Shown here: positions 12,986 through 25,577 of the stretch, piece by piece
Position numbering within the stretch: the first letter of the stretch is position 1
Layout: each line of letters starts with the position of its first letter
NCBI GenBank assembly: GCA_013399115.1
Contig: VXAA01000123.1
Span: forward strand, 22,964 to 86,963
Direction: 5' to 3'
Length of the DNA stretch: 64,000 bases
Source: Anseranas semipalmata
Lineage: Eukaryota > Chordata > Aves > Anseriformes > Anseranatidae
The notes under the pieces: generated by a model
Database searches by the model: none
What the model saw: the letters and a program-made list of their open reading frames with translations, nothing else
What the model was told of the DNA's origin: nothing
Position numbers and translations under genes: made by a program

Positions 12986-15282
12986 CTAATTATTATTTGT
13001 ATTACCCTATTTCCCCGACTCTGTTTTGTTGTCTAGTTGTACAGGTAAGTAGGATATGGAAAACCCCTTCTTGTGTCTCAAGAATCACCACTGATCATAG
13101 CTTAAAGAGAGCTCAGGGCATTGATGTTTTGAGGATCTGTCCAGCCCTACTTTTTTAGAAGACTTTGACAAATGTCCTGAGGTGCTTGTGATTTACAGGA
13201 TGGGATTTGTGGAAGAATGCAAAGATGTCCATGGAAAATATGCTGATTGTTTTGTACTAAAATAGTTATTAAAATTGTACTATTGGGAAGACTGAAGTTT
13301 CGTGACTAGATCTAGGCCCACTGAAATTAAAGGAAAAACTTGGTGAGACTGAGATTTGAAGGAAGTGAAAAAGCAAAAACAAACCAACCCAAACTGCCTC
13401 CTTAAATCTGAATTTAGATACAATCTTTTCTGTGATTTGCAGAAGATAAACATGATCTGTTTCTGTATATGTCTTTGCCTCCTGAATTTGGTGGTGTCTT
13501 GGTGGCTTATTGATACGTTTCCCGAAAGTGGCCTTAACCTGCATGGACTATCCCAAAATAACTAGAAATGAGTTAATCAGATATCCCCAAGTGATCTAGA
13601 ATGAGAACAAGTGGTATCAGACACAACAGGTACAAATTCTAGTTGTAGTTTCAATATAAAAATACTTCAGAAATTCAGAGGCTCTGGAAATAGGTGTCAT
13701 CTACCACAAATCTTTGTTTAGGTATTATATCTTGAGAAATATCCAATTAATTGTGAGGTTTTTAAAGCTGTATCACACCCATTGTAGATTTCCTGTTAAG
13801 AGATGTCAAGGAGCAAGGTAAGTCAGCATGGCAACAAACAATTCTGAAGTGTCCAAATTCAGGTAAGAAATGTTGCAGGTCAGTTTCTCTTTGCTAAAAA
13901 AGAAAAAAAAATAGTGAAACTCTGAATATACCATGAATTACACAGTTTAATTCGCTTTTACTTTTTGACTGTCAGGTTTATTAATCCAGTTCACCAGGTT
14001 ATTTTCACTTTACTTGTGTAGAGCTTGATATTCAAAAAAGCTGAGCATCACCAGCAGAGAGTGGGATGTGAAGCACTTCACACAGTTTTCATCTTTCTTT
14101 ATGTTGCCATCTTTCTGTTTCACTTAAGATGGCACCCAACAGAATTCCTATTGTTTTAGAGGTTTTGAAAAGCTTGCTGGTGCTCCAGCATCCTGTTTTC
14201 TAACATTATAAATGAAGCCTGTCATGAAAACTCCAAAGCAATGAGACAGTTGATGTTTGAAATTGTGCTTAGAAAAAAACATTTTAGAGACACGTGTCAC
14301 CCTCAAAACCACAGCGAGCAATGCTTTGTCTGCAGTTGGAAGAAAAATGAATTTGGTTAATATGAGTGTCAGTGTTATGCCATTCCACGTCTAGATGCAG
14401 TCCCATATCTATTGGCTTGGCTGACCTATTCTGATTGTGCCCTATCAGAATCATAGATATTTTATTTACAACACATGCATGCCACCACTTGAAAGCATGC
14501 ACACTGATATCAGGAATAATGTATAAAGTGGTTATTGCCATAAAATTGAGCTTATTCTCACTCCTCAATAACAAGTGTTATAGGAAAGAGTACTTTCAAA
14601 AAGTAATCTGTCAATCACCTCTACCTTCATAGTAAATCTGAACATTTGAAGTCTACTTTACAAAAGAGTTTTGGCATTTTTATCCAGAGTATCTTTGATT
14701 TCTATATTAAAAGCTATTCAGACAAATACCAAAAATCTAACATTGCAGGATAAATCATATTGGGCACAGATGAGTAATATACAAAGATTAAAACAAATTT
14801 GCCACTGTTCCAGGCAACGAGGATGAATCCTGGTCTGACTGAACTCGCAAGTAACAGGCCCCTGGATTTCAATGAGATAATAATTTGATTCATGCGATTG
14901 CTTCTGTCTCTTTCTTTGATATTACTGTAATTGCTTCTTCTTCTTTAATCCAGAACAACTGAGACAGAAAGGAAAAGCCACATATGTTTTTATAAGAAAA
15001 GGGCAATACATAATGTTAAAAAAATGTTTCATTAAAGGTGCAACCATTTAAAATGCAAAACAGATACTAGAGCGGTGACAAATTCAAGTTCTTACTCAGT
15101 ACTTTTACTTTTTATGTAAGATCTTTCAAGTATCCATTTTCCAGGAATACTTGTTTAAATTTTTTAATCTATTCAGTTAGTCATATTCAGTTCTCTTTTA
15201 TGTCCACTTCTCATGAATCACTTGACAGATGGACTTCTACAAACACATCCCTTTGGGGAAGGTAAATTTTGAGTCATAATAC

Positions 15283-15370
15283 GAACATAAGACCTGCCAT
15301 ACTGGATCAGAGCAAAGGTCTATCTAGTCCATACCCTGATTTTGGCAGTAGCCAAGAGCAGTATATTAGA
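15283..15370. mobile_element. ancient amniote CR1-type retroposon fragment
   Basis: The sequence gaacataagacctgccatactggatcagagcaaaggtctatctagtcc closely follows a repeat common in turtle, crocodile and bird genomes (gaacataagaacggccatactgggtcagaccaaaggtccatctagccc). The orientation relative to the parent LINE is not certain. Confidence 0.6.
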
Positions 15371-16189
15371 TTTTAACGGTAATGGCTTTGATCTTTCAGT
15401 GCGTATTAAGTCGGTGACTAAGCAGAAAATGAAAAGAAATCCCAAGAGCAGAGGAGTCTACAACAGGTGAAACTGTTTCTCGTTGTGCCTCAGACCTAGC
15501 TCAAGGTCTCTGCCCCACAAGAAATACATCTCATCAGTGTGTTACACATGCTCACAGGGAGCACAGGGGTTGCTGAAACTTAAACATTGTGTACCAATGG
15601 CATTGATTTGTTGTGCTCTTTTGCCTCACTAGATACAACTGCTTTGGGGTACTACAACCAGTTTTTCTGTTACAAAATGGAAGTGTATAATTAAACTTTA
15701 GCAACATGAAAAAAACATGGAGGGAAAAGAATTGGCTGGAGAAGAATGCAGAGCAGACAACAGCAAGTCAACATGGGCGTAGTTTGCATGCTAGCTGTGG
15801 TAAGTAGTTCTACTGAAAGGGCTAGTCTGTGTTTAGAAATTTGGACATACAAAGCGCACTGGCAATATCTGAAACCTTTTCTGCTCTCATTTACAGAGTA
15901 TTTTTTCCGGTGAGATTGTACTTAAAAGTGCTTGGAATTTATCTCATCCTTTTAATTGCTGCTGTCTCAATTAAATTTCATCTGTGATAACAACAGCCCT
16001 TCTGGAGACCCAAAAGGAATTTGAACAGGTTGTGAGTAAATTAAATAATTGTGTAAATTATAAAGTTTACATCTACTGGTCATTGCAGAAAGAGCTACAT
16101 ACAGAGTACATCCTTTTTTAACCCTAGTGCTTCAGGAAATCTTTGAAAAAAAGGAGTTTAGCCTGTTAAAAATCTACCAGGATCACTGA

Positions 16190-16400
16190 TAATTTGTTGA
16201 TCAGCATTAGGTTCCTTAAATCCATGCACTTCATTATCTGATTAATTCAGAGGCAGGTTTGTAATCAGTGATGAAATGTTTAAGATTCTTCTGCTCTGGC
16301 CTCCACAACCTCCTGCAGCTCATTAGAAAAGCTAATCAGATTGAATTTTCCACCATGCTGTTTATTGTAGCTCTAATGGAAGACAATCACTTTAAAATTA
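16190..16400. promoter_or_regulatory. candidate conserved non-coding element
   Basis: A dense set of homeodomain-type words (attatctgattaattcag, gctcattagaaaagctaatcagattgaa) and balanced complexity, with no repeat or coding signal. This texture is typical of deeply conserved vertebrate enhancers. Conservation itself cannot be seen from one sequence. Confidence 0.3.
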
Positions 16401-18765
16401 CACACTTGGCAGGTAATTTCTAAAAGCTATAAGCCATGGAAGTAGTGTTTTCTCTGGATGCTTTGTCTTTCTTTACTAGGGTAAGGTAAGTCATGGTGAT
16501 TTCTGTTAGAATTTGGAGGGCTATTTTGCAGCATAACATGTAATGAAATGCTACTGAAAATATGTTTTTGCTTCTGCTGTGCTTCTTGTCACCTGCCTGC
16601 CATTTTAGAGATGATAAGTAATGTATGGTGAGTTTCATTTAAAATTCAGATAGTTTTTCTACTTTGTGATATGATTTTTCAAAGCATTAAGAATTTTCTT
16701 CTTATGGGATGAATAACATTAGTAAAAAAAAAAAGGGACAACTTTTTGGTCCTCATATTTCACAGCTCAGTTGTTATAAACCATGTTGTGCTGGAGCTTT
16801 CTGAACTAAGCTACTAAGCACTAAGCGCCTACTTTTGGTCATATAGTGGGGAACCAGTCAACTAGTGTGCTCTGAAGGATGCAGCCCTTGAGGCTGGCAC
16901 ATACTTAGGGGATTTGTCTTCAGTCATATTCACTCTATGAATAAGCAGCAAGTTGCATAATGCCAACTCCGCTTCCTCCTTCTACATGGATGTGACAGTT
17001 TGAGTAGCAAGCACCAGTTGTGCTCGGGTCATGAGAATGAAACATGCTGTGCAGGAAAAGGTCAAGGGTAAAAGTCGTAGCAAAATATATCCCCTTAAAG
17101 TGGATGACACTCCTAATATGATTTTAAGCAATGGAAAGCAGTTTTGCTTTGTTTTTTAAATACTGCAATCTTCTAAAACTAGACTTGGCCTCATGGGGCA
17201 TTGTTCTACAGAATCTGCTCCATCAAATGTGTGCAGAGGTAACTGAGCTGTGATTATAGGGATGCTGTAAGCATTGCTTGTGAAGGGCAACTATTGGTGC
17301 CCAGCCTGTGTCAGCTTTGCTCTAAAAGAGTATTTCTTGGAGGAAATACTTCTGGAGTGACACATTATGTTTTTGGCTGCATTTTACAGGATTGTCATGT
17401 GAACCACCCGGTAGACTGCTCTGTGTGTGTCTGCCAGTGCCACTCATCCACCAGTCATGTTGCATACCTGCGTGCTCGAAGGGCTGAATTTCACCCATGC
17501 CTGAGCCCCTGCTCAGAAGCTCGCAGCCTGTGCAGTAAGGGAATGTAGCTTTGAGGGCACAGGTAGAGGCAAAGCCTCAGCTTATGAGTCTGGACCATTA
17601 CCTCTGATTTTGTGTGGGAAATGTGGTTGCTGAGAGATGATGCCTTCTTTCAAAGCTGATTTATTAAAAACTATGTTCAGCTTCTGGATGGTGGTTCATT
17701 TACCTATTACCCCTCAATAGTTCTTCAAATTAAAACCTGGATAGGAATGAAATAATCATTAGTATTAAATTGAGGGTTCATGGGCCTACTTAAACATAGA
17801 AATTGGACATTAAAAAAATAATCAGTCATCTAATGCCATCTCCCTGTGAACATGCTGTTGTTTTTATAGTATTTTGAGTCCTTTTGATTAGTCTGGCTTT
17901 GTGCATCTTGAGGAAACTTCAGTTATTTTAATTAAAACAACACCTCCTGGGGCATAAGACCTGCTAGTTATCCTTTCAACACCCTCAAAGTCCATTGCGA
18001 AATGATACATACCACCTTTGTCCTTCAGCTGTCTAATATTTCAATGAATTTGCAGATTGTGTGCAGGTGCTGATAGCCAAGTCAACTGTACCGAGTGGTA
18101 TTCGCAATGCCCCAGGAAAATCCATCCTTGCACCTATTGCTGTATTGCTTTCTGCTTCAGCCTGGCTCAGCACCACTCGGTGTGAGCTCCATCTAATGAC
18201 CCAGGTTGTTCCCTCCACGATGGCAGGCAGCCCAGTTCGTAGCTACTACTCGGCATGCTGTGTCCGGCTCGCTTTCCAACTAGCTGTTGCAAGCTGGTAT
18301 CTAACCTGATCTGTGGCTCAAGATCCGTAAGGATATGGCTGATTCAGGCTTTCAGCAACTGTACAATGTCCTCCCTCCTTCCCAGCAGGTGCTGTTAAAC
18401 ACTGCCTCCTGCCACCCCCATGGCTTCCCCACAAATGACATAGAAGCCATCCCCAAGCTGTCCCTGATCTTGTTCCCCACCCTTATTCACCCCTGACTTC
18501 ACCAGGCCCAATCTTGAGGACCTGTGTTTGCTCTAGATCACTAGATGATTGCTTTTTCTGTTGTTTCCCAAAGTTGTAGCTATACAACTAGAGAGACAGA
18601 CTTTCGATAGCTCCCTCAGCCCTTTCTATGTTGCTTGAGCTCATACTATCTTTACTAAAAGTTTACTATGATAAAAATTATCTTTTTTAAATTAGAGCAG
18701 TGAGATTTAAAATTTTTTCAATCACTATGAAACATACTTTATCGTAACAGGATATGTTGTGATAT

Positions 18766-18786
18766 GGGGGGGGGGGGGGGGGGGGG
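18766..18786 (+). repeat. 21-nt G homopolymer
   Basis: An uninterrupted run of 21 G in AT-rich DNA. It could form a G-quadruplex on the plus strand. Its length may be unreliable in the assembly. Confidence 0.95.
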
Positions 18787-20411
18787 TATTAAAGTATTTT
18801 AAGGGTTGGAAACAAGCCCTCTGCAGTTTATTTGATGTAAAAGAGCTTCTTAACTTTTGCTTTTAAGTGCCATGAGCCTTATAATCCGTTCCCTTCCATT
18901 ATATTCAAGTTTAGACCTTTCTTTGTAACATTGCACGTTTTAAAAAATACACTTTTAAGTACAATTACATTTCTGTAATGAAGTATTCCTAAACTCACTT
19001 GTGCCAGAGCAATGAACACTAGAAAGTCAAGTTTGGTTCAAAATTCAGCCTTGTTTTTTAAACAAGCTTTTCCACACTGGAGGCAGATGTAATAATGTGC
19101 ATAAATTGAGGGAATCACTTATCTTAAAATAGAGCTCTGATTACTGATCAAATTATTGCAGCTGTGAGAAATACAAAAAGTAGTGTAACACATGAATGAA
19201 GAACAAGTGTTTTGATTGGAGGTCTCTCGACTTTTCATTGTAAGTAGCAGTAGAGCCATTTAGGACAAGGATGAGGAAAGACAGCCCTGCCGCAATGCTG
19301 CCCATAGGGTACTCGTTTCTTGGGCTCTGCTGCCATCTAATGGCTTCATCGCTGTTCCTGAAGTCAGTCATTTTAAATAGTTTGCTTTCTGCGTGGGTAA
19401 TGCTGCTTTAGAAGCAAGCGTTTCTTTCGTGATTTTTTTTTTTCTTCGTTATAGAAGCCTAGGAAATGACTGAATGTTGGAAAGGCATACTGTGGGTGTT
19501 TTGTTTCCCCCCAGCCACAGGATAGATCGATTATGTTAGGGAAGGGGGTTATGGACTACTTCTAAGGCATCCAACTGAGAAAAGAGTCTTATACAAATAG
19601 TAAGCGTAAGTTTTCTGTATTCTCTTCTTCCTTTTAAAATTAGCTTTGTCTCACAAATTGAAAAGGTTTAAAAAAAAAAAAAAGCATATTATAAATTACT
19701 GATGGGTCTTCAGGCAAATTTACAGGCAGGACAGAAGTCAGAACAAATCCTGAGACTGTTAATGTATGTAATGTGGTCTGCCCACAACTGTCAGAGCATC
19801 TGGGAGGTATGAATTGCTTTATCCACAGAAATCAGTAGTACCTGTGCTAGACCTGTCACCTTATATTTGCAAAATTCCCTGATCATCAAACAGATTCATA
19901 TATTAGTTGTGGAACTAAATACAACAGAAGGGCTAAATAACTTCAGTGAGGTTTTACAAGTTTGAAAACACCATTCAGTGATGGACAAAAGCAAATGCTG
20001 AAAAAAATACAAGTGCTGTATTGTTATAAAAGCTTACTTAAAACAAGCCATCTCCAATGTCCAAGTTCTCAAAAACCAAAAACGAAACAAATTTGTGTCT
20101 TAAAAAGTGAAATATGGACAGAAACCAACAATACTATTAAAAAAAAAAAAAGTAAGCCTTCCACTGGTCTAAACAAATAATTATCTTAAATATTAAGAAT
20201 TTTCTTTAAATATTATTTAAAAATACTCAATATAATTTAGCTACAAGTCACTCTTTACAACATCTGTAGTCAGAGCCAATCATACTTTTTTCATATATAA
20301 ATACTTGCCTTATTTCTAGTGTATTTTTAAATGTTAACAAGTAAAGTAGTGCAAAATTTCAAGCAAACAAACCGCTACAGAGAAAATGCTTTAATCAGTT
20401 ACAGAGGAAGG

Positions 20412-20439
<28 letters not shown>
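20412..20439 (+). repeat. 28-nt A homopolymer
   Basis: A pure A run followed by ttttaatata. No recognisable retroposed body precedes it, so it need not be a poly(A) tail. Confidence 0.95.
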
Positions 20440-20445
<6 letters not shown>

Positions 20446-21659
20446 TATAAGGTGCAAAAAAGGTGACCCTGATTCTGGATGTAACTTGGTGGACTTCTCC
20501 ATATGGATACCTTAGTGTTAACTGAACAGAACCCTACATTTTAAAATCTGTGCTAAGGATAACTTTGTTTGAGTATAGGTAGCATTTATGTGCAAAGGTA
20601 TTTCATTCATGTCTTAGCAGAAGACTTTCTGGCAGTCACTCCTCTGTGAGGGATCAATTAAGACATACGTATTTCTGGTACAAATGTCTGTGTTTAGATC
20701 TAGAGATGGAAGAGAATTTGTGCATTAATCCTACACTTCAGAAGTCGATGGAAAAAACTACTCCGTTCAAATTGGAACAGGATATGTTCACTTTTTTGGT
20801 TTTCTATATGCAAATAGAGAGACACTATATACACACATAACTGGTGAAGGGACATTTGTGTGCTAACAATCAGAGTAAATTCAAAATATTTAAAAATAAA
20901 AAATACACATTTCCTAAGTTTATTCCAGATAAAATGAATTTAGTGAGAACAACCGTGTGGGGTTTTCTTCTATTGGTTGAAGAAAGCAGTGCCTTTCTTA
21001 AGATCTCAAACGAACAGGGTTTGTATGAAAATATATCATGAGTCTGTAAGTCACCTGGATTCTGCTATAAAGGGCTCTGTACTAACTGAAGTGCCTCTGC
21101 AGTTTGTCACCTGCTGCAATATTCTGCTTACAGTTGGTGCAGAACTGCTCCTTCTATTTTAACAAAAGCTGAAATCGGAGGGAGAGGAAACAGGCAGCTG
21201 AGTGTAATCTAGCAGAAGACCCTCTGAAAAATATTAAAAGTTTGTTTGTTATTACAATTTCTACCTGGCATGGAGGTAACAACAATTTTTAAATTATTAT
21301 GCATACGGCTAATAAGACATGAAGTGCTCCTTTTTCTTTCTTTAAGGACTAACATTTTTTCCCATTTAAAAAACCAAACAATATTACCTTAATGGTTAAA
21401 ACTTAAGTGAAATTGATTTTCATTGTGGGAAAGGTTTCTGCTACATGTAGTGTTAAATGTACACATTGTCTGAAGCCTTTTCATGGATACCAGTCATACT
21501 AGTTTTTAGTAATGTTTTTAATCTCCATCCAAATACTTGCTTTTGCTTTTCTTCTAAACTGGGTTCCTCTTTGTTACAATTGTATTTCAAAAATTACTGT
21601 CTTACTACTGTGGGAAAGCTTTTAGGAAGCCAGAAGGGTCAAGGCCTCTGTGTCCATCT

Positions 21660-21725
21660 GTGGTGGGTTGGCCTCGGCTAGCAGCCAGGCATCCCCCAGC
21701 TGCTCGCTCACCTTCCCCCTGAACA
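21660..21725 (+). mobile_element. stub of an avian endogenous-retrovirus LTR
   Basis: The sequence starting tgtggtgggttggcctcggc and running through gcagccaggc to cagctgctcgctcacc resembles the 5' end of a common bird LTR that begins TG and contains agccgctcgctcactcccc. Only about 65 bases are recognisable; no internal retroviral region and no second LTR are seen. It lies just past the RIMBP relic. Confidence 0.5.
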
Positions 21726-21786
21726 CCCAAAGCTAGACCGTCTTCTTCCAAAAAGAATTGGAAGACCGTAACTATGACTATGATAA

Positions 21787-22533
21787 TTAGGATGATTGAA
21801 TTTGCAGTCTCCTATTCCTGATGTTCAGTCTTTCTTTTTCCCTTTCAGACAGCTGCACATGGGAGATTTCTTCAGACAACACCCTGGTTTGTTTCTTGTC
21901 AGTAGAATCATGTATGATTTTCTGGATAGAGAGCTGACTGGTTCTGATGCCTCTAGAACTACCTTTCTCCAATTCAAACTGAGTAGAATATAGTATAGCA
22001 CTCAAACAAGCTCTATCATCTTCCTTAATGTTTCTTTGGGCAGTTGAGAATTTAACACAACTGTTACCAGAATGAACATGACAGACTATCCTACACATGT
22101 TGATATTGCTTATGACTGAGAGGCTTTCAAACAAATTGCTCTTAATAGCAGTGTTTGTTCTGTTTCTCTGAACATACTCAAAAGTCTTCTGACACCCCTA
22201 AACCTAATGATTCTTTACACCATGGAAAAAGCTCTCTGTGGATGACTGTACATTGACTTCTGCCGGCTGGTAAGTTTGTAAACATTCACTATCATCGTCA
22301 TTTCTCGTAGGGCACAACTTTGGCAATGTGGTAAGCTCATGTGTCATGGCAGAGTTGTGAGAAAACTGGTCTTTGGAAACATTTGTTGGAGGTGAAGCTA
22401 GTGTTGCTGCAGTTATCGGTAAAGTGAATGGTGAATCTGACATCTTGACTTCCAATCCTTGCCTGTGAAGAGGAGGAGGTGGAGGAAGATGATATTCTAT
22501 GGGCTGAGAGTCTATGAATTCTTCAGATGTCAT
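21787..22533 (-). pseudogene. possible 3' continuation of the RIMBP relic
   Basis: Two open stretches of 109 and 115 codons (22204-22533, 21787-22134) directly follow the fibronectin block on the same strand. The first contains a proline run and is Ser/Thr-rich, like the disordered linkers of RIMBP proteins. The second is charged (SEREKERLNIRNRR). Neither matches a domain I can name, and no second or third SH3 domain is visible. The assignment rests on position. Confidence 0.35.
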
Positions 22534-23716
22534 TCCACTAGTAGTAGCTTTGCTGCTTCGCAGTTCCTTTCATTAAGGTACACAGCATGCAAATAATTGC
22601 TGCTTGGCATCCAAGTGACCTCTGAAGTGGGAATGATGCTCCTAAACTTCAAACTTTTGGAGCCATCTGGAAGTCTTTCCCTACCAGGATAGTACACAGC
22701 CTCTTATCTGAATTTCCTTTTTCTGTTGGATGTTGAACTGAAATTCAGTAGGTCTTATTTTTTTTAAATCCGAGTCCTCAGTCACTGCTTGAGTCTGAGC
22801 TAAATCTCACATTCTGGCTATATAAACTACATTCAGTATCTACCTAAATGTTATAGTTCTGCAACTCCTCCCACGCAGCTAGCACAAGTGGAGGCTCCCA
22901 GCCAATAATAATACTTCTTGCAAATTGTTTGATTAGGGTGAGATTTCTTGGATAAGGTACTGCTGCGTGATTAAGAGGAGTCTCTGTCTCCTAGTCTATC
23001 AGCCAACACTGACACAGATTCCTTTGTCAAACCATCCCTTTTTCCTCCACTGCTAACTCTTTGGCTGCAAAAACTTGCTTCATGATCTTTTCTGCAAGAA
23101 ATCACTTGGCTGTGGAGGCAAAGTTGTCATCAGGTCATCATCTGAAACTATCAAATTAGAGGGGACCGGTCCTCTTCTGCCACCTATCAGCTCTCCCTCA
23201 AAAAAAAAAAAAANTCCATGTCTCAAAAGTTATAAATCACATTCTCTAGCAGTTAGAGGAAGCTCTGCTTCAGGCTCCTTTTAGGAGCATCAAAAGGATC
23301 ATAGTCGTATCAAGCTAAGTTCTCAGTTAAGTTTTGCTGGTGGTTGTCTTGAAGACTCTACTATTAAGGAACACTTCTATTACTGATTCTCTGTATCATT
23401 TGGTGTCCTTGTTTGAGAGAAGGAAGGACCTAGAACTGGTTTGTATGAATCTGATTCTGAGGTACTTAAATGGGATGCCAGGGCTTTTCTCAGAAGCATC
23501 AGAGTTATCTTTACTGCTATAAAGACCATGGGAATCCTCTGCATAGGTCTGTGCCGTGAAAAAAACATGTAACGTGGCAGCTCTCAAATGATACAGTTAG
23601 GCTTTTCCTCTTTGCAGTTGTTCAAGTTCCTGAGATAGCAACTGATATTGTTCAGTTTGATTCTGGTGCTGATTCTCCAGTTCTTTCACCTGAGCTTCAT
23701 CATGTTCCCTTTTTAC
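22530..23716 (-). pseudogene. decayed RIM-binding protein (RIMBP-family) gene, apparently intronless
   Basis: Read on the minus strand, three blocks follow the order and spacing of RIMBP proteins. (1) A coiled coil at 23597-23716, including VKELENQHQNQTEQYQLLSQ, like the RIMBP2 region VRELEEKCRTQSEQFNLLSR, ending in TAA. (2) An SH3 domain at about 23090-23315: LA-stop-YDYDPFDAP, then stops where RIMBP2 has Pro/Leu and Gly before DMD, then EGEL-RRGPVPSNLIV. (3) A fibronectin III strand at about 22530-22635, TWMPSSNYLHAVYLNE, like RIMBP2 LSWLPTNSNYSHVIFLNE. Functional relatives are presynaptic or sperm-manchette scaffolds. Two of the stops look like single transitions (CGA and GGA to TGA). Block distances match an uninterrupted cDNA, suggesting a retrocopy or intronless gene. 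Homology is judged from remembered RIMBP2 sequence. Confidence 0.72.
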
Positions 23717-25577
23717 TGGCTAGGGTCTACCCACAGCAATGGTTATTTCCAGCAGGGACAAAACCAGCACAGAAGGAGCAGAGGTGGGATGTGATGCTTG
23801 GCTGACAAGCCCAGGTAGTGCTGCCCTGACCCCACAAGAGCGGTCAGTCTGATCAGGGAATTGGGAATTCACAAAGCCTCGTGGTTGGTCCGAGTCGCTC
23901 GTCTGAAGAAGCCCTGCTGCCTGCCTGACAGCTGGGGGCATGTCAGTCTTTGTGCATGCGGACATGAGGTGTAGCCCAATATTAGTGAACTACTGGATCT
24001 GCTGTTTCAATCCAGCTAATTGTACTACTGAAACAACATGGATAATTGTGCTACTGACTAGTGTTTGTTACTGTACTGTTATTTAGAGAGAAACAACTTA
24101 TCTCTAAAGCTGTTGGCCCAGTGTCTGTTACCCAAACTGTAATGCTGCAGGGCCACCTAAGACCCTTGCATCAAGACAGCCTTGCTCTCATCCCCCCACC
24201 CCAACTGGGACAGAGGAGCAACTCCTCAGGCGTTGGGACCTGCCCAGTCTCAGAATTCAGAAGAGACCTCAAGATATCTGCCTTAATGTACAATTAAATG
24301 ATCTTCCAAGCAATGGCACATGTCATTTACCAGTTGTCCTATCTCCTGAGTTATTTTAAGAGGGATGTACCGTTGGCTTCTCAGTGAGAGAATTGCCTTT
24401 TTTGGTGTAATACTCGGAGTTTCTAGACCTGTGGGACCCCATCTCTGGTTTGGGTTTATAGATGCTAATGCAACACGAGCAGAAAACTTGCATACTTGCA
24501 GTGTAAAGTTCATAGTGTAGCTGCTTTGATACTTTGTACGTTTCCGTCACCATGTATAGGGTAAGTTTCCAGCAGCACACTTAAACAGTTGTTGTTGAAA
24601 CATGGTGTAATTTGGCAATGATTTTATTAAAGCTGTTTAGAAACATTTTTCTACCAACACCTTGTCATTGCAGTTAGGTAGGTACAAGGGAAATATCTCT
24701 TTCAAACTGTCTCGCAGCACTGAGGAACCGAGCTGAGATACTAGGTGCGAGTGAGGTCTGAGCTGAGCTCCTGCTGCTGTAAGAGCAGCGATTCACAGTG
24801 CTTTCCTCTGCTCTGTGCGTGTTTGTGCAGCGCTGGCCAGGGCCTGGATGCAGGCGCTCTCTTTGTTCCCTGCTGCTATGCTTCGTTAGAAGGCAGCTTA
24901 AAAACATAGTGATATACGTGACTCATTTATACGAGCAAATTACTACCAAGTCAGTTAGGTGTTACGTGATCATGGATGGAAATGGAAGCAATTCAGAGTT
25001 AGAATGAAAGAAATCAGTTATGAAGTGGTATATCCGTTGCCTTTANAATCTGCTAGGACTTGTGCAGTGTTAACTTGATCCAGAGTCTGTTAAAGTTTGC
25101 TCTGAGTACATAGGAAATCAACAGAGCTCTTTTTTCCTTTTTTCCTTGGAGGCAAAGGGGTCTTAATGTAATTATCTTTTTCTGTAAATGGTCAAGGAAT
25201 CTTGTGTTCAAGAGGAAAGGGTTCTGTATAGGGCAGAATCAGTTTAATAATGTACATAATATACAAAACACAAGAGGAAGAAAATGAGTTTAGAATTCTA
25301 TACTAGATGCATGACAGTTATCTGACAGTTGTTCTATCATAAATGTAGCTGCTTGAAAATGCTTATCATTGGAGATCTAATAGGCTGAAGGGACAAGAAA
25401 ATCTATGTGAAAACTTATATTTGTTAGCAATTTTACTGGAATATAGGATAGAGGATTCTCAACAACAACAAAAATAAGCATGTCTTCACTTTTAATCCAT
25501 TTTATCTTTAACAGTTCCAATTTAGAGCCAAATAATGATTTAAGACGTTAATTATTATCTTATTTTTTTAATCTTAG

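Larger units (their letters stand above)
12986..21659. other. intergenic, AT-rich, no gene recognised
   Basis: Apart from the retroposon piece at 15.3 kb and the candidate element at 16.2-16.4 kb, I see only simple tracts: a 21-nt G run (18766-18786), A tracts near 16722, 19668 and 20140, and a 28-nt A run (20412-20439). The open frames are short and unremarkable. Confidence 0.65.
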
